Source: Streptomyces griseochromogenes
GTDB lineage: Bacteria; Actinomycetota; Actinomycetes; Streptomycetales; Streptomycetaceae
DNA length: 64,000 bases
Assembly (NCBI RefSeq): GCF_001542625.1
Contig: NZ_CP016279.1
Location: forward strand, 1,922,001 to 1,986,000
Direction: 5' to 3'
Shown one piece after another: positions 54,472 through 63,875 of the stretch. The position numbers and the translations under genes were made by a program. The first letter of the stretch is position 1; each line of letters begins with the position of its first letter. Below the pieces are notes generated by a model that ran no database searches, had not been told where the DNA came from, and saw only the letters and a list, made by a program, of their open reading frames with translations.

Positions 54472-55786
54472 CCGCGGCAAGCCGCGCGGAGTGCCGAGCA
54501 CGCCCGCGGAGAACCTGCTGCCCACCGGCTCCCGCCGCACCTCCGTGCCGGGCGGTGGCCGCACGCGCGCGGAGCGGCGCAAGCTCCAGCGCAAGGTGAA
54601 GCGCAAGCGCAGGCGCTCGGCCGTCCGGGAGATCCCTCTGCTGATCGGTGTCGCCGTCCTCATAGCGCTGGTCCTGAAGACGTTCCTCGTCCAGGCGTTC
54701 GTGATCCCGTCGGGCTCCATGGAGCAGACGATCCGGATCGGCGACCGCGTCCTGGTCGACAAGTTCACCCCGTGGTTCGGCTCCAAGCCGCAGCGCGGGG
54801 ACGTCGTCGTCTTCCACGACCCGGGCGGCTGGCTGGGCGACGAGCAGACCGCCAAGAAGGACGACCCGGTCGGCGTCAAACAGCTCAAGGAAGGCCTCAG
54901 CTTCATCGGCCTGCTGCCCTCCGACAACGAGAAGGACCTGATCAAGCGGGTCATCGGAGTCGGCGGGGACCACGTCAAATGCTGTGACGCACAGGGCCGG
55001 GTCACCGTCAACGGCGTGCCGCTGACCGAGGGGGACTACCTGTATCCGGGGAACTCCCCGTCCTCGACCCCCTTCGACATCACCGTGCCCAAGGGGCGCC
55101 TGTGGGTGATGGGCGACCACCGGGACGACTCCGCGGACTCCCGGGCCCACCAGAACACCCCGTACGGCGGAACGGTCTCCGAGCGCTCCGTGGTCGGCCG
55201 GGCCATGGCCATCGGCTGGCCCCTCGGCCACTGGACCAGCCTCGACGAACCTAAAACCTTCGCAGGCGTCGCCAACTCCGTGTCGGGGTCGACCGCGGCC
55301 CCTCGGGCGTCGCATAGGGTTGCCTCCGACGATCCGAACGGAATGACCCGACTCCCGACCCCTGCGGAACTCCCGCTCGTTATGGGAGTGGTGGGCCTGC
55401 ACCGTGTCCGGCGCAGGCGGCGGCAGAGAGTAAGGAGTTGGCGTGGGGGATGTGGCGGTTGGCGCACGGTCGGGACACGACGGCGAGGAGCACCGCGGGC
55501 ACCCCGTGGACCCGAGCGGTCCCGCTCCGGACGGCGCCGTGATGTCCGGGAACTCCGATTTCTCGGCGGCCGGAGACGAGAATCCGCAGGACGAGCAGGG
55601 CCCCCGGGCCGAGGACGAGACCACGGACCGGGCGGCCGGCCGGCCGAGCAAGCCGCGCTCCTTCTGGAAGGAGCTGCCGATCCTGGTCGGCATCGCGCTG
55701 GTCCTGGCGCTGCTGATCAAGACGTTCCTGGTACAGGCGTTCTCGATTCCGTCGGACTCGATGCAGAACACCCTCCAGCAGGGTGA
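54464..55786 (+). CDS. sipX: type I signal peptidase SipX, frame overrunning into sipY
   Basis: 440 codons open, but only the first 320 or so read as SipX. Basic N-terminus, membrane helix at about 57-78, Ser85 in IPSGSMEQT, Lys161 in LIKRVIGVGGD, and MGDHRDDSADSR. A second hydrophobic stretch near residue 303 (AELPLVMGVVGL) is followed by RVRRRRRQR, where the known SipX (about 320 residues) ends. Beyond that the frame continues 344 bp inside sipY with Arg/Gly/Pro-rich shadow composition. A TAA at 55431, just before the sipY ribosome site, is in the +1 frame, so a one-base error or change near the 3' end is likely. Confidence 0.85.
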   Translation: MGNRGKPRGVPSTPAENLLPTGSRRTSVPGGGRTRAERRKLQRKVKRKRRRSAVREIPLLIGVAVLIALVLKTFLVQAFVIPSGSMEQTIRIGDRVLVDKFTPWFGSKPQRGDVVVFHDPGGWLGDEQTAKKDDPVGVKQLKEGLSFIGLLPSDNEKDLIKRVIGVGGDHVKCCDAQGRVTVNGVPLTEGDYLYPGNSPSSTPFDITVPKGRLWVMGDHRDDSADSRAHQNTPYGGTVSERSVVGRAMAIGWPLGHWTSLDEPKTFAGVANSVSGSTAAPRASHRVASDDPNGMTRLPTPAELPLVMGVVGLHRVRRRRRQRVRSWRGGCGGWRTVGTRRRGAPRAPRGPERSRSGRRRDVRELRFLGGRRRESAGRAGPPGRGRDHGPGGRPAEQAALLLEGAADPGRHRAGPGAADQDVPGTGVLDSVGLDAEHPPAG

Positions 55787-56432
55787 CCGCGTCCTGGTCG
55801 ACAAGCTCACCCCGTGGTTCGGCTCCGAGCCCGAGCGCGGCGAGGTCGTCGTCTTCCACGACCCGGACGACTGGCTGAGGGACGAGCCGACGCCGACCCC
55901 GAACCCGGTGCAGAAGGTGCTCAGCTGGATCGGCCTGATGCCGTCCGCCGAGGAGAAGGACCTGATCAAGCGGGTGATCGGCGTCGGCGGCGACACGGTC
56001 CAGTGCAAGGGCACCGGCCCGCTCACCGTCAACGGCAAGGCGCTGAACGAGCCGTACGTCTACCCCGGCAACACTCCGTGCAGCCAGGACGACCAGGGCG
56101 GCACGTTCAAGGTGAAGGTGCCCAAGGGCTACATCTGGGTGATGGGCGACCACCGCCAGAACTCCCGTGACTCCCGCTACAACCAGTCCGACAAGCACCA
56201 CGGCATGGTCCCCGTCGACAAGGTCGTCGGCCGCGCCATCGTGAAGGCCTGGCCGATCAACCGCTGGGGCACGCTGCCGGTCCCGGACACCTTCGGCCAG
56301 GGCCTCGACCAGAAGTCCTCCGCCGCCGCGTCCCTGACGGTCGCCCCCGAGGGCGTCGCCGTCGCGGCGGTGCTGCCGGTGGCGGTGTGGCGGCGCAGGC
56401 GGACGGACCACGCGGAGCCCAAGAAGCGGTAA
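55443..56432 (+). CDS. sipY: type I signal peptidase SipY
   Basis: 329 residues, GTG start with AAGGAGTTGGC upstream. Long acidic cytoplasmic N-terminus (about 75 residues), membrane helix at about 79-99, Ser106 in IPSDSMQNT, Lys176 in LIKRVIGVGGD, and MGDHRQNSRDSR. A C-terminal hydrophobic segment (GVAVAAVLPVAVW) followed by RRRR gives a probable second membrane anchor. Third of the four tandem signal peptidases. Confidence 0.93.
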   Translation: MGDVAVGARSGHDGEEHRGHPVDPSGPAPDGAVMSGNSDFSAAGDENPQDEQGPRAEDETTDRAAGRPSKPRSFWKELPILVGIALVLALLIKTFLVQAFSIPSDSMQNTLQQGDRVLVDKLTPWFGSEPERGEVVVFHDPDDWLRDEPTPTPNPVQKVLSWIGLMPSAEEKDLIKRVIGVGGDTVQCKGTGPLTVNGKALNEPYVYPGNTPCSQDDQGGTFKVKVPKGYIWVMGDHRQNSRDSRYNQSDKHHGMVPVDKVVGRAIVKAWPINRWGTLPVPDTFGQGLDQKSSAAASLTVAPEGVAVAAVLPVAVWRRRRTDHAEPKKR

Positions 56433-56498
56433 GCAGTGGCCCGGGCCGCTGAACAGGGGGCTCCCCCTGTCCGGTACCGCCGGGTAGGGTGCGGGTCC

Positions 56499-57272
56499 AT
56501 GGGTGAGAGCACGACGCGTACGGCCCCGCACAGCGCGGGCGCGGGCACGGCACAGGCCGGCGGCGGCCGGGTCGGACAGCGGTTGTCCGGGCTGGCCGTG
56601 GCGCTGGGTCTGGTCCTGTTCCTCGGCGGATTCGTGTGGGGAGCGGTGGTCTACCGGCCGTACACCGTGCCCACCAGCTCGATGACCCCGACGATCGACG
56701 CGGGCGACCGGGTACTGGCGCAGCGCGTCGACGGCGACGAGGTCAAGCGCGGCGACGTCGTCGTCTTCCGCGACAAGAGCTGGGTCACCAACGCCAACGT
56801 GGTCAAGCGGGTCGTCGCGGTCGGCGGCGACACCGTCTCCTGCTGCACGGACGGCAAGCTCACCGTCAACGGCAAGCAGATCGACGAGCCGTACCTGCCC
56901 GCGGGCAGCCTGGCCGAGATCAAGAACTTCCCGACCGTCACCGTCCCCCAGGGCCGGCTCTTCCTCCTCGGCGACGAGCGCCAGGGCTCCCTGGACTCGA
57001 CCGCCCACCTCACCGACGCCGCCGGCGGCACCGTGTCCCGTAACGCCGTCTCCGCCCGTGTCGACGCCGTCGTCTGGCCCATGAACGGCATGCTCAAGCG
57101 CCCCACCGGCTTCGAGGCCCTGGGCGCCCTCTCCCGGCCGGGCCCGCTCACGATCATCGAGCTGACGGTCGTCGCCGGCGCCGTCCTGGTCCTCGGCGGT
57201 GGCGCGTACGGCCCGATCGCGAAGCGGCTGGGCCGCTCCCGCACCCGTCCGGAGCCCGCCGGTGCACGCTGA
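56499..57272 (+). CDS. sipZ: type I signal peptidase SipZ
   Basis: 257 residues, ATG start. Membrane helix at about 31-52, catalytic Ser61 in VPTSSMTPT, Lys103 in VVKRVVAVGGD, and GDERQGSLDS in place of the usual GDHR box. C-terminal hydrophobic segment near residues 218-240 suggests a second anchor. The last 11 bases overlap the Nudix gene. Confidence 0.92.
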   Translation: MGESTTRTAPHSAGAGTAQAGGGRVGQRLSGLAVALGLVLFLGGFVWGAVVYRPYTVPTSSMTPTIDAGDRVLAQRVDGDEVKRGDVVVFRDKSWVTNANVVKRVVAVGGDTVSCCTDGKLTVNGKQIDEPYLPAGSLAEIKNFPTVTVPQGRLFLLGDERQGSLDSTAHLTDAAGGTVSRNAVSARVDAVVWPMNGMLKRPTGFEALGALSRPGPLTIIELTVVAGAVLVLGGGAYGPIAKRLGRSRTRPEPAGAR

Positions 57273-57798
57273 GACGCCCGCCGGGACCGCGCGGACGGGC
57301 GAGGACACCTACGAGGGCGGCCTGCGCAAAGTGGCCCGGGTGGTCCTGCTCGACCCCGAGGACCGCATCCTCCTCCTGCACGGCCACGAGCCGGACGATC
57401 CGGCCGACGACTGGTGGTTCACCCCCGGAGGCGGCCTGGAGGGCACCGAGACCCGCGAGGAGGCCGCGCTCAGGGAACTCGCCGAGGAGACCGGCATCAC
57501 CGACGTCGAACTCGGCCCCGTGCTGTGGCGCCGGCGCTGCTCCTTCCCGTTCGCCGGCCGCCGCTGGGACCAGGACGAGTGGTACTACCTGGCCCGTACG
57601 ACCCAGACGGCGACCCGGGCCCAGGGCCTGACGGATCTTGAGCGGCGCAGTGTCGCCGGAGCACGGTGGTGGACGTGTCGGGAACTGACCCGGGCGCATG
57701 AGACGGTGTATCCGACCAGACTCGCCGAGCTGCTGCACACGCTGCTCGACGAAGGTCCCCCCGCCAGGCCCGTGACCCTGGACACGGAAATCGTCTGA
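57262..57798 (+). CDS. Nudix hydrolase
   Basis: 178 residues, GTG start. The Nudix box is complete: GGGLEGTETREEAALRELAE followed by ETGI. Upstream is ARVVLLDPEDRILLLHGHEP; a YYLARTTQT segment follows. It hydrolyses a nucleoside diphosphate-linked compound, substrate unknown. It overlaps sipZ by 11 bp, so is co-translated with the sip cluster. Confidence 0.9.
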   Translation: MHAETPAGTARTGEDTYEGGLRKVARVVLLDPEDRILLLHGHEPDDPADDWWFTPGGGLEGTETREEAALRELAEETGITDVELGPVLWRRRCSFPFAGRRWDQDEWYYLARTTQTATRAQGLTDLERRSVAGARWWTCRELTRAHETVYPTRLAELLHTLLDEGPPARPVTLDTEIV

Positions 57799-57854
57799 GG
57801 GCTCGTCGGACTGGCGCACAATGGTGGGATCGCACGGCTGAAGGGGAACATGCC

Positions 57855-58163
57855 ATGAGCGCCGAGGACCTCGAAAAGTACGAGACCGAGATGGAGCTGA
57901 AGCTCTACCGGGAGTACCGAGACGTCGTCGGTCTGTTCAAATACGTGATCGAGACCGAGCGGCGCTTCTACCTCACCAACGACTACGAGATGCAGGTGCA
58001 CTCGGTCCAGGGCGAGGTGTTCTTCGAGGTGTCCATGGCGGATGCCTGGGTCTGGGACATGTACCGGCCGGCCCGTTTCGTGAAGCAGGTTCGGGTCCTC
58101 ACGTTCAAGGACGTGAACATCGAGGAGCTGAACAAGAGCGACCTGGAACTTCCGGGCGGCTGA
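57855..58163 (+). CDS. DUF2469 family protein
   Basis: 102 residues, ATG start MSAEDLEKYETEMELKLYREYRDVVGLFKYVIETERRFY. Acidic, conserved in actinobacteria, with YEMQVHSVQGEVFFEVSMADAWVWDMYRPARF the most conserved part. No known activity. CACAAT at 57817-57822 resembles a -10 box 33 bp upstream. Confidence 0.9.
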   Translation: MSAEDLEKYETEMELKLYREYRDVVGLFKYVIETERRFYLTNDYEMQVHSVQGEVFFEVSMADAWVWDMYRPARFVKQVRVLTFKDVNIEELNKSDLELPGG

Positions 58164-58278
58164 TGACCGGCGTTGTCCCCTTTCGGGTGACGGGGATTTC
58201 CACAACCGCCAAGTAACTCACCAAGATCCACTTCTTCTCGCGTGATGCGTGACGGTTGGCGCCGGAGGTGGTGCCGAC

Positions 58279-58644
58279 ATGAGCAAGGCACGCAGTGGAC
58301 TGGGCAGGTACGGCGAGGATCTGGCCGCGCGCCGGCTGGCCGAGGCCGGTATGACGATCCTGGAGCGCAACTGGCGCTGCGGACGGTCGGGCGAGATCGA
58401 CATCGTGGCCCGGGACGGGGGCACGCTGGTCGTCTGTGAGGTGAAGACCCGCAGGGGCGGCGCGTTCCAGCACCCGATGGCCGCCGTCACGCCCGAGAAG
58501 GCACAGCGCCTGCTGACCCTCGCCGAACGCTGGATCCAGACCCACGGAGGGGCCCCGCCGGGAGGCGTCCGCATCGACCTGATCGGCGTCCTCCTGCCCC
58601 GCCGCGGCGCCCCGGCCGTCGAGCACGCGCGGGGGGTGGTCTGA
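58279..58644 (+). CDS. yraN: YraN family endonuclease-like protein
   Basis: 121 residues. [51 protein letters not shown] carries the YraN/UPF0102 pattern: the GEIDIVA...VCEVK residues are those of the restriction-endonuclease-like (D-ExK) site. Function is not settled. The ATG at 58279 was preferred over an earlier GTG. It is 1 bp from yifB. Confidence 0.9.
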   Translation: MSKARSGLGRYGEDLAARRLAEAGMTILERNWRCGRSGEIDIVARDGGTLVVCEVKTRRGGAFQHPMAAVTPEKAQRLLTLAERWIQTHGGAPPGGVRIDLIGVLLPRRGAPAVEHARGVV

Positions 58645-58645
58645 G

Positions 58646-60271
58646 ATGGGATTCGCCCGTACATGCTCGGTGGCCCTGGTCGGCGTCGAGGGAGTGGTCG
58701 TCGAGGTCCAGGCCGACCTGGAACCCGGAGTGGCCGCCTTCACCCTGGTGGGCCTCCCGGACAAGAGCCTGACGGAAAGCCGCGACCGGGTGCGGGCGGC
58801 GGTGGTGAACTCGGGTGCCGCGTGGCCGCAGAAGAAGCTCACCGTCGGTCTCAGCCCCGCCTCGGTGCCCAAGGCAGGCTCTGGCTTCGACCTGGCCGTC
58901 GCCTGCGCGGTGCTCGGTGCGGCGGAGCGGATCGATCCCCGGGTCCTGGCCGACATCGTCATGATCGGAGAACTCGGACTGGACGGCCGTGTCCGGCCGG
59001 TACGGGGCATCCTGCCGGCGGTGCTGGCCGCTGCCGACGCCGGCTATGAACAGGTGGTCGTACCGGAGTGCGCCGCCGCCGAGGCCTCGCTCGTCCCCGG
59101 TGTGTCGGTGCTCGGCATCCGCAGCCTGCGGCAGCTGATCGCCGTCCTGACCGACGAACCCGTACCCGAGGAGGAGCCGGACGATCAGGGACGCCCGGAT
59201 CCTCTCCTGGCCGGTCTGCGCATCCCGGGCACGGGCGCGGCCACCGGCATGCACAGCGTCGGCGCCGCACAGCACGACCAGGGCCACGATCTGGCCGATG
59301 TCGTGGGCCAGACCTCGGCGCGGACGGCCGTGGAGGTGGCCGCGGCCGGCGGGCACCACCTGTTCCTCGAAGGCCCGCCGGGCGTGGGCAAGACCATGCT
59401 CGCCGAGCGGCTGCCCGCCGTGCTTCCCCGGCTCACCCGGGAGGAGTCGCTGGAGGTCACGGCGGTCCACTCGGTGGCCGGACTGCTGCCGCCGGGCAAG
59501 CCGCTCATCGATGTCGCGCCGTACTGCGCCCCGCACCACTCGGCCACGATGCAGTCACTCGTCGGCGGCGGCCCGGGCTTCGCGCGGCCCGGTGCCGTGT
59601 CCCTGGCCCACCGTGGTGTCCTCTTTCTCGACGAGGCGCCCGAGTTTCGCAGCCAGGCCCTGGACGCCCTGCGGCAGCCTCTGGAGTCCGGACACGTGGT
59701 GATCGCGCGCAGTGCGGGCGTGGTCCGGTTCCCGGCCAGGTTCCAGATGGTCCTGGCGGCGAACCCCTGCCCCTGCGGGCGTTTCTCGCAACGGGACGCC
59801 CTGTGCGACTGCCCGCCGTCGGCGATCCGTCGCTACCAGGCCCGGCTGTCCGGCCCGCTGCTGGACCGGGTCGACCTGCGGGTCGAGGTCGACCCGGTGA
59901 CCCGCGCCCAGCTCACCCGGCCCGGTGCCCGGGGCGAGTCCACCGCGACCGTCGCCGACCGTGTCAGGGCAGCCCGGGAGCGGGCGGCCGCCCGTCTCGA
60001 CAGGACCCCCTGGCGTACCAGCAGTGAGGTGCCCGGACGGGAGCTGCGGAGCCGTTTCCAGCCGGTCGCCGGGGCGATGGACGAGGCCGAACGGAACCTC
60101 GAGCGGGGGGTGCTCACGGCTCGCGGGATCGACCGGGTCCTGCGCGTCGCCTGGACGGTCGCGGACCTCGTCGGCCACGACCGGCCGGACGCCACCGACG
60201 TCTGCCTCGCCCTGCAACTGCGCACCGGAGTCCCCCGGGGCGTGCCCATGGCCATCGGGGCTCTGCCGTGA
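58646..60271 (+). CDS. YifB/ComM family Mg-chelatase-like AAA ATPase
   Basis: 541 residues, ATG start. The N-terminal domain (FTLVGLPDKSLTESRDRVRAAV) has the Lon-protease-like fold of the family. Walker A EGPPGVGKTMLAERLP, Walker B region LFLDEAPEF, and the C-terminal ANPCPCGRF...CDCPPSAIRRYQARLSGPLLDRVDL are characteristic. The ComM homologue promotes branch migration in natural transformation. It overlaps dprA by 4 bp. Confidence 0.94.
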   Translation: MGFARTCSVALVGVEGVVVEVQADLEPGVAAFTLVGLPDKSLTESRDRVRAAVVNSGAAWPQKKLTVGLSPASVPKAGSGFDLAVACAVLGAAERIDPRVLADIVMIGELGLDGRVRPVRGILPAVLAAADAGYEQVVVPECAAAEASLVPGVSVLGIRSLRQLIAVLTDEPVPEEEPDDQGRPDPLLAGLRIPGTGAATGMHSVGAAQHDQGHDLADVVGQTSARTAVEVAAAGGHHLFLEGPPGVGKTMLAERLPAVLPRLTREESLEVTAVHSVAGLLPPGKPLIDVAPYCAPHHSATMQSLVGGGPGFARPGAVSLAHRGVLFLDEAPEFRSQALDALRQPLESGHVVIARSAGVVRFPARFQMVLAANPCPCGRFSQRDALCDCPPSAIRRYQARLSGPLLDRVDLRVEVDPVTRAQLTRPGARGESTATVADRVRAARERAAARLDRTPWRTSSEVPGRELRSRFQPVAGAMDEAERNLERGVLTARGIDRVLRVAWTVADLVGHDRPDATDVCLALQLRTGVPRGVPMAIGALP

Positions 60272-61428
60272 CCGGAGAGGACGACACGGTCGAGGAACTG
60301 GTCGGGCGGGTGTTTCTTGCCCGGGTTGTCGAGCCGGGGGATGAGGTCGGGGGGCGGTGGTTGCGGGAGTTCGGGGTGAGGGAGGTGGTGCGTCGGCTGC
60401 GCGGGGGCGCGGAGCCGCTGCCGGGGGTCAGCGGGACGCGGTGGGCCGGGCTGGTGGCAAGGGCCGGGCGGGCCGAGCCGGAGCGGGATCTCCGGGTCGC
60501 GCGGGCCGCCGGGATGCGGTTCGTGTGTCCGGGGGACGCGGAGTGGCCGAGGCAGCTCGACGACCTGGGAGACGGCCGGCCGACGGGGCTGTGGGTGCGC
60601 GGAGTGCCCAGCCTGCGGATGTGGGCGCTCAGATCCGTGGCCGTCGTGGGCGCCCGTGCCTGCACCGAATACGGCGCCCATACGGCCGGCTCCCTCGCCT
60701 CGGGGCTCGCCGAGCGGGGGTGGGTCGTCGTGTCAGGGGGTGCGTACGGCATCGACGGGGCCGCCCATCGCGGCGCCCTCGCCGCCGGCGGAGCCACCGT
60801 CGCCGTCCTGGCCTGCGGCGTCGACCGGCCCTATCCCCGCGGCCACACCGCGCTGATCAACCGGATCGCCGCACAGGGGCTGGTGGTCGGCGAACTGCCG
60901 CCGGGCGATCACCCCACACCGAGCCGCTTCATCCTCCGCAACCGGGTGATCGCCGCGCTCACCCGGGGCACCGTCGTCGTGGAGGCCGCCTGCCGCAGCG
61001 GCTCGCTGGTCACCGCGCGGGCCGCCCAGCGCCTCGGCAGGTTCACGATGGGTGTACCCGGGCCGGTCACCAGCTCGCTCTCCGGCGGTGTGCACGAACT
61101 GCTGCGCGGCGAGGCGGCCCTCGTCACCGACGCCGCGGAAGTGATCGAACTCGTGGGCGACATGGGTGAGCTGGCCCCACCCCGACGGGGCCCCGTCCTC
61201 CCGCGTGACCTGCTGGAACCCGCCGCTCGGGCCGTCCTGGCCGCGCTGCCCGGCAACCGCGCGGCATCCGCCGGGGAGATCGCGCGCGGCGCCCGCACCA
61301 CGCCGGACGAGGCGATCGCGAGGCTGTACGAACTCCGAGCACTTGGTTACGTCGAACGACACGGCGATGGCTGGAAGTTGACACGCCAGGCGATGATCTC
61401 CGTCCGGAGCGGTCGCAGTCCATCCTGA
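60268..61428 (+). CDS. dprA: DNA-processing protein DprA
   Basis: 386 residues, GTG in a GTGA overlap with yifB. The Rossmann-like core has [46 protein letters not shown], with [13 protein letters not shown] and [19 protein letters not shown] following. A C-terminal winged helix is present (about 315-376). It loads RecA on single-stranded DNA in transformation; Streptomyces are not known to be naturally competent. The yraN-yifB-dprA order is conserved. Confidence 0.94.
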   Translation: MTGEDDTVEELVGRVFLARVVEPGDEVGGRWLREFGVREVVRRLRGGAEPLPGVSGTRWAGLVARAGRAEPERDLRVARAAGMRFVCPGDAEWPRQLDDLGDGRPTGLWVRGVPSLRMWALRSVAVVGARACTEYGAHTAGSLASGLAERGWVVVSGGAYGIDGAAHRGALAAGGATVAVLACGVDRPYPRGHTALINRIAAQGLVVGELPPGDHPTPSRFILRNRVIAALTRGTVVVEAACRSGSLVTARAAQRLGRFTMGVPGPVTSSLSGGVHELLRGEAALVTDAAEVIELVGDMGELAPPRRGPVLPRDLLEPAARAVLAALPGNRAASAGEIARGARTTPDEAIARLYELRALGYVERHGDGWKLTRQAMISVRSGRSPS

Positions 61429-61750
61429 CCGAGCGTGTTCGGCCGTCCGGGGGAAGCCCCTACACCCTTGGGGTTTCCCGGAGTTGGTGCCTTCGGCCGG
61501 TCACACAGAGCGAGCTACCCGGCGCGGCGGTGCGGACCGGGAGGGGGCCCCGCGCACGGGTGGAGCCTCGCTGTTCGCACACCGCGACTCCTCAGTCACG
61601 CTACGCTCACGAAGGCCGGGGCGCAGACCGCGCCAACTCGACACCAGACCGACAGCTCACCCAGGTGGCCCACTTCCCCCCACGACGACCCACCTCCGCT
61701 CACTTACCTCACCTCGCAGCACTTCACGGCAGAACGACACAAGGCGACGA
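61429..61750 (+). other. whiG upstream region
   Basis: No gene. AGTCAC (61594) and TCAC (61607-61610) separated by seven bases resemble a BldD-type operator. The region is otherwise GC-rich without a clear -10/-35 pair. The whiG start has only a weak ribosome site (AAGGCGACGA). Confidence 0.45.
61594..61610 (+). promoter_or_regulatory. BldD-like operator candidate upstream of whiG
   Basis: AGTCA and TCAC as an interrupted inverted arrangement (AGTCACGCTACGCTCAC). BldD represses whiG in S. coelicolor, so the position, 141 bp before the start, is plausible. The match is short. Confidence 0.35.
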
Positions 61751-62593
61751 ATGCCCCAGCACACCTCCGGGTCCGACCGGGCGGCGATCCCCCCAGCCGC
61801 CCGCGACGGTGGCAGCGTGCGGCCGCCCGCTCCCTCGACGCTCGACGAACTGTGGCGGTCGTACAAGGCGACGGGGGACGACCGGCTGCGGGAGCAGCTG
61901 ATCCTGCACTACTCGCCGCTCGTCAAGTACGTGGCGGGCCGGGTCAGCGTCGGTCTGCCGCCCAACGTGGAGCAGGCCGACTTCGTCTCCTCGGGGGTGT
62001 TCGGGCTGATCGACGCGATCGAGAAGTTCGACATCGACCGTGAGATCAAGTTCGAGACGTACGCGATCACCCGGATCCGGGGCGCGATGATCGACGAGCT
62101 GCGGGCGCTGGACTGGATCCCCCGGTCAGTCCGGCAGAAGGCGCGCAATGTCGAGCGGGCCTACGCCACGCTGGAGGCGCGGCTGCGGCGCACCCCGACC
62201 GAAGGCGAGGTCGCCGCCGAGCTGGGCATGGAGGTCGACGAACTGCACGCCGTGTTCAGCCAGTTGTCGCTGGCCAACGTGGTGGCCCTGGAGGAGCTGC
62301 TGCACGTCGGCGGCGAGGGCGGGGACCGGCTCAGCCTCATGGACACGTTGGAGGACACCGCCGCCGACAATCCGGTGGAGGTGGCCGAGGACCGGGAGCT
62401 GAGGCGGTTCCTGGCCCGGGCGATCAACACGCTGCCCGAGCGGGAGAAGACCGTCGTCACGCTCTACTACTACGAGGGGCTCACCCTCGCGGAGATCGGC
62501 AACGTGCTCGGGGTCACCGAGAGCCGGGTCAGCCAGATCCACACCAAGTCGGTGCTGCAGTTGCGGGCGAAGCTGGCGAGCTTCGGGCGCTGA
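61751..62593 (+). CDS. whiG: RNA polymerase sigma factor WhiG
   Basis: 280 residues, the length of S. coelicolor WhiG. Region 2 is [25 protein letters not shown] through [40 protein letters not shown], and region 4 is [45 protein letters not shown]. It is the FliA-type sigma factor that commits aerial hyphae to sporulation, held by the anti-sigma factor RsiG with c-di-GMP. It lies directly after the yraN-yifB-dprA run. Confidence 0.97.
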   Translation: MPQHTSGSDRAAIPPAARDGGSVRPPAPSTLDELWRSYKATGDDRLREQLILHYSPLVKYVAGRVSVGLPPNVEQADFVSSGVFGLIDAIEKFDIDREIKFETYAITRIRGAMIDELRALDWIPRSVRQKARNVERAYATLEARLRRTPTEGEVAAELGMEVDELHAVFSQLSLANVVALEELLHVGGEGGDRLSLMDTLEDTAADNPVEVAEDRELRRFLARAINTLPEREKTVVTLYYYEGLTLAEIGNVLGVTESRVSQIHTKSVLQLRAKLASFGR

Positions 62594-62634
62594 GTCGCTC
62601 CCGTTCCCGGGGGTGCGTCCGTAAAGTGGTTGAC

Positions 62635-63216
62635 GTGCCAAGGATTCGAGCGGCCTCCGTGGCCGAGCACCGGTCGATGCAGCGAGCCGCCCTGCTGGAC
62701 GCGGCCCGGACCCTGCTGTCCGAGGGCGGGACGGAGGCGCTGACCTTTCCCGCGCTGGCCGAGCGCACGGGGCTGGCGCGGTCGTCCGTGTACGAGTACT
62801 TCCGCTCGCGGGCCGCCGTGGTCGAAGAGCTGTGCGAGGTCGACTTCCCCGTGTGGGCGGCGGAGGTCGCGGCGGCGATGGAGCGGGCGCCGTCGGCCGA
62901 GGGCAAGGTCGAGGCGTATGTCCGGCAGCAGCTGGCGCTGGTCGGGGACGGGCGGCACCGGGCCGTGGTGGCGATCTCGGCGAGTGAGCTGGATGCGGGG
63001 GCGCGGGAGAAGATCCGGGCCGCGCACGGTGGGCTGGTCGCGATGGTCGTCGAGGCGCTGGGGGAGATGGGACACGGGCAGCCCCGGCTGGCCGCGATGC
63101 TGCTGCAGGGGGTTGTGGATGCGGCTGTGCGGCGGATCGAGCTGGGGGCGGCGGAGGATCCTTCTTCGATCACGGATGCCGCTGTGGCCATGGCGCTGCG
63201 GGGTGTGAAGGGCTAG
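62635..63216 (+). CDS. TetR-family transcriptional regulator
   Basis: 193 residues. N-terminal helix-turn-helix: MQRAALLDAARTLLSEGGTEALTFPALAERTGLARSSVYEYFRSRAAVVEE. The C-terminal ligand-binding part has ELDAGAREKIRAAHGGL. GTG 62635 (MPRIRAASVAEHRSM) is used; GTG 62626 is possible. It follows whiG by 41 bp and its last 4 bp overlap the convergent M23 peptidase gene. Target and ligand unknown. Confidence 0.88.
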   Translation: MPRIRAASVAEHRSMQRAALLDAARTLLSEGGTEALTFPALAERTGLARSSVYEYFRSRAAVVEELCEVDFPVWAAEVAAAMERAPSAEGKVEAYVRQQLALVGDGRHRAVVAISASELDAGAREKIRAAHGGLVAMVVEALGEMGHGQPRLAAMLLQGVVDAAVRRIELGAAEDPSSITDAAVAMALRGVKG

Positions 63217-63875
63217 GTCGGCCGGTGCCGGGCGGGGGTGGGGGCGCTTTCCCCCGCTTGCGCAGCCGCACGGGCCGGCGCCTGCCCGCGGTCAGGCAGG
63301 TACCGGTACCCCAGCACCGGCAGCAGTCTCGACGGCCCCCTCCGCAGCAGCCACGGTGGCAGCAGGGACAACGGGTCCAGGTACGTCTTGTCTCTGAGCA
63401 GGCCCCAGTGCACGCACGTGGCCGCACCGCAGTGGGAACCGGTCGGCTCCACCGTGCCCACCGTCTCGCCGGCCCTCACCCGATCGCCCTTCTTCACCGA
63501 GGGGCTCACGGGCTCGTACGTCGTCCGCAGCCCCGTGCCCGTCAGTTCCATCGACAGCACGCCTCGTCCCGCCACCCGGCCCGCGAACGTCACCCGGCCG
63601 GCCGCAACCGCGCGTACCGGAGTGCCCGCGGGCGCGCCCAGGTCCACGCCGCGGTGGCCGGGACCGTACACCGTCGCCGGGGGCTCGAAGCCCCGTAGCA
63701 CCGTCGGCCGTACGCCCACCGGCCAGGTGCCGGCGATGGCCGGAATCCGGTCCTCGGGGGGTGGCGCCGGTGCCGGAGCGGATGTGTCCGCCCAGGCCAG
63801 GGGGGCCAGTACCGTCACCGCCGCGGCCAGCGGCCAAGCCGCCGCCAGGGCCACGCATCGCCTCACTCGTCGCAT
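63213..63875 (-). CDS. secreted M23-family (LytM) peptidase
   Basis: 220 residues. Basic N-terminus then a signal peptide (CVALAAAWPLAAAVTVLAPLAWA) cleaved near residue 30. The catalytic domain has GHRGVDLGAPAGTPVRAVAAGRV (the HxxxD motif) and CVHWGLL in place of the usual HxH, keeping the second His. It probably cuts peptidoglycan cross-links or, if inactive, regulates amidases. The start at 63875 has GGGAGGG about 8 bp upstream. Its C-terminal 50 residues are a Pro/Ala/Arg tail. Confidence 0.87.
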   Translation of the reverse strand: MRRVRRCVALAAAWPLAAAVTVLAPLAWADTSAPAPAPPPEDRIPAIAGTWPVGVRPTVLRGFEPPATVYGPGHRGVDLGAPAGTPVRAVAAGRVTFAGRVAGRGVLSMELTGTGLRTTYEPVSPSVKKGDRVRAGETVGTVEPTGSHCGAATCVHWGLLRDKTYLDPLSLLPPWLLRRGPSRLLPVLGYRYLPDRGQAPARAAAQAGESAPTPARHRPT

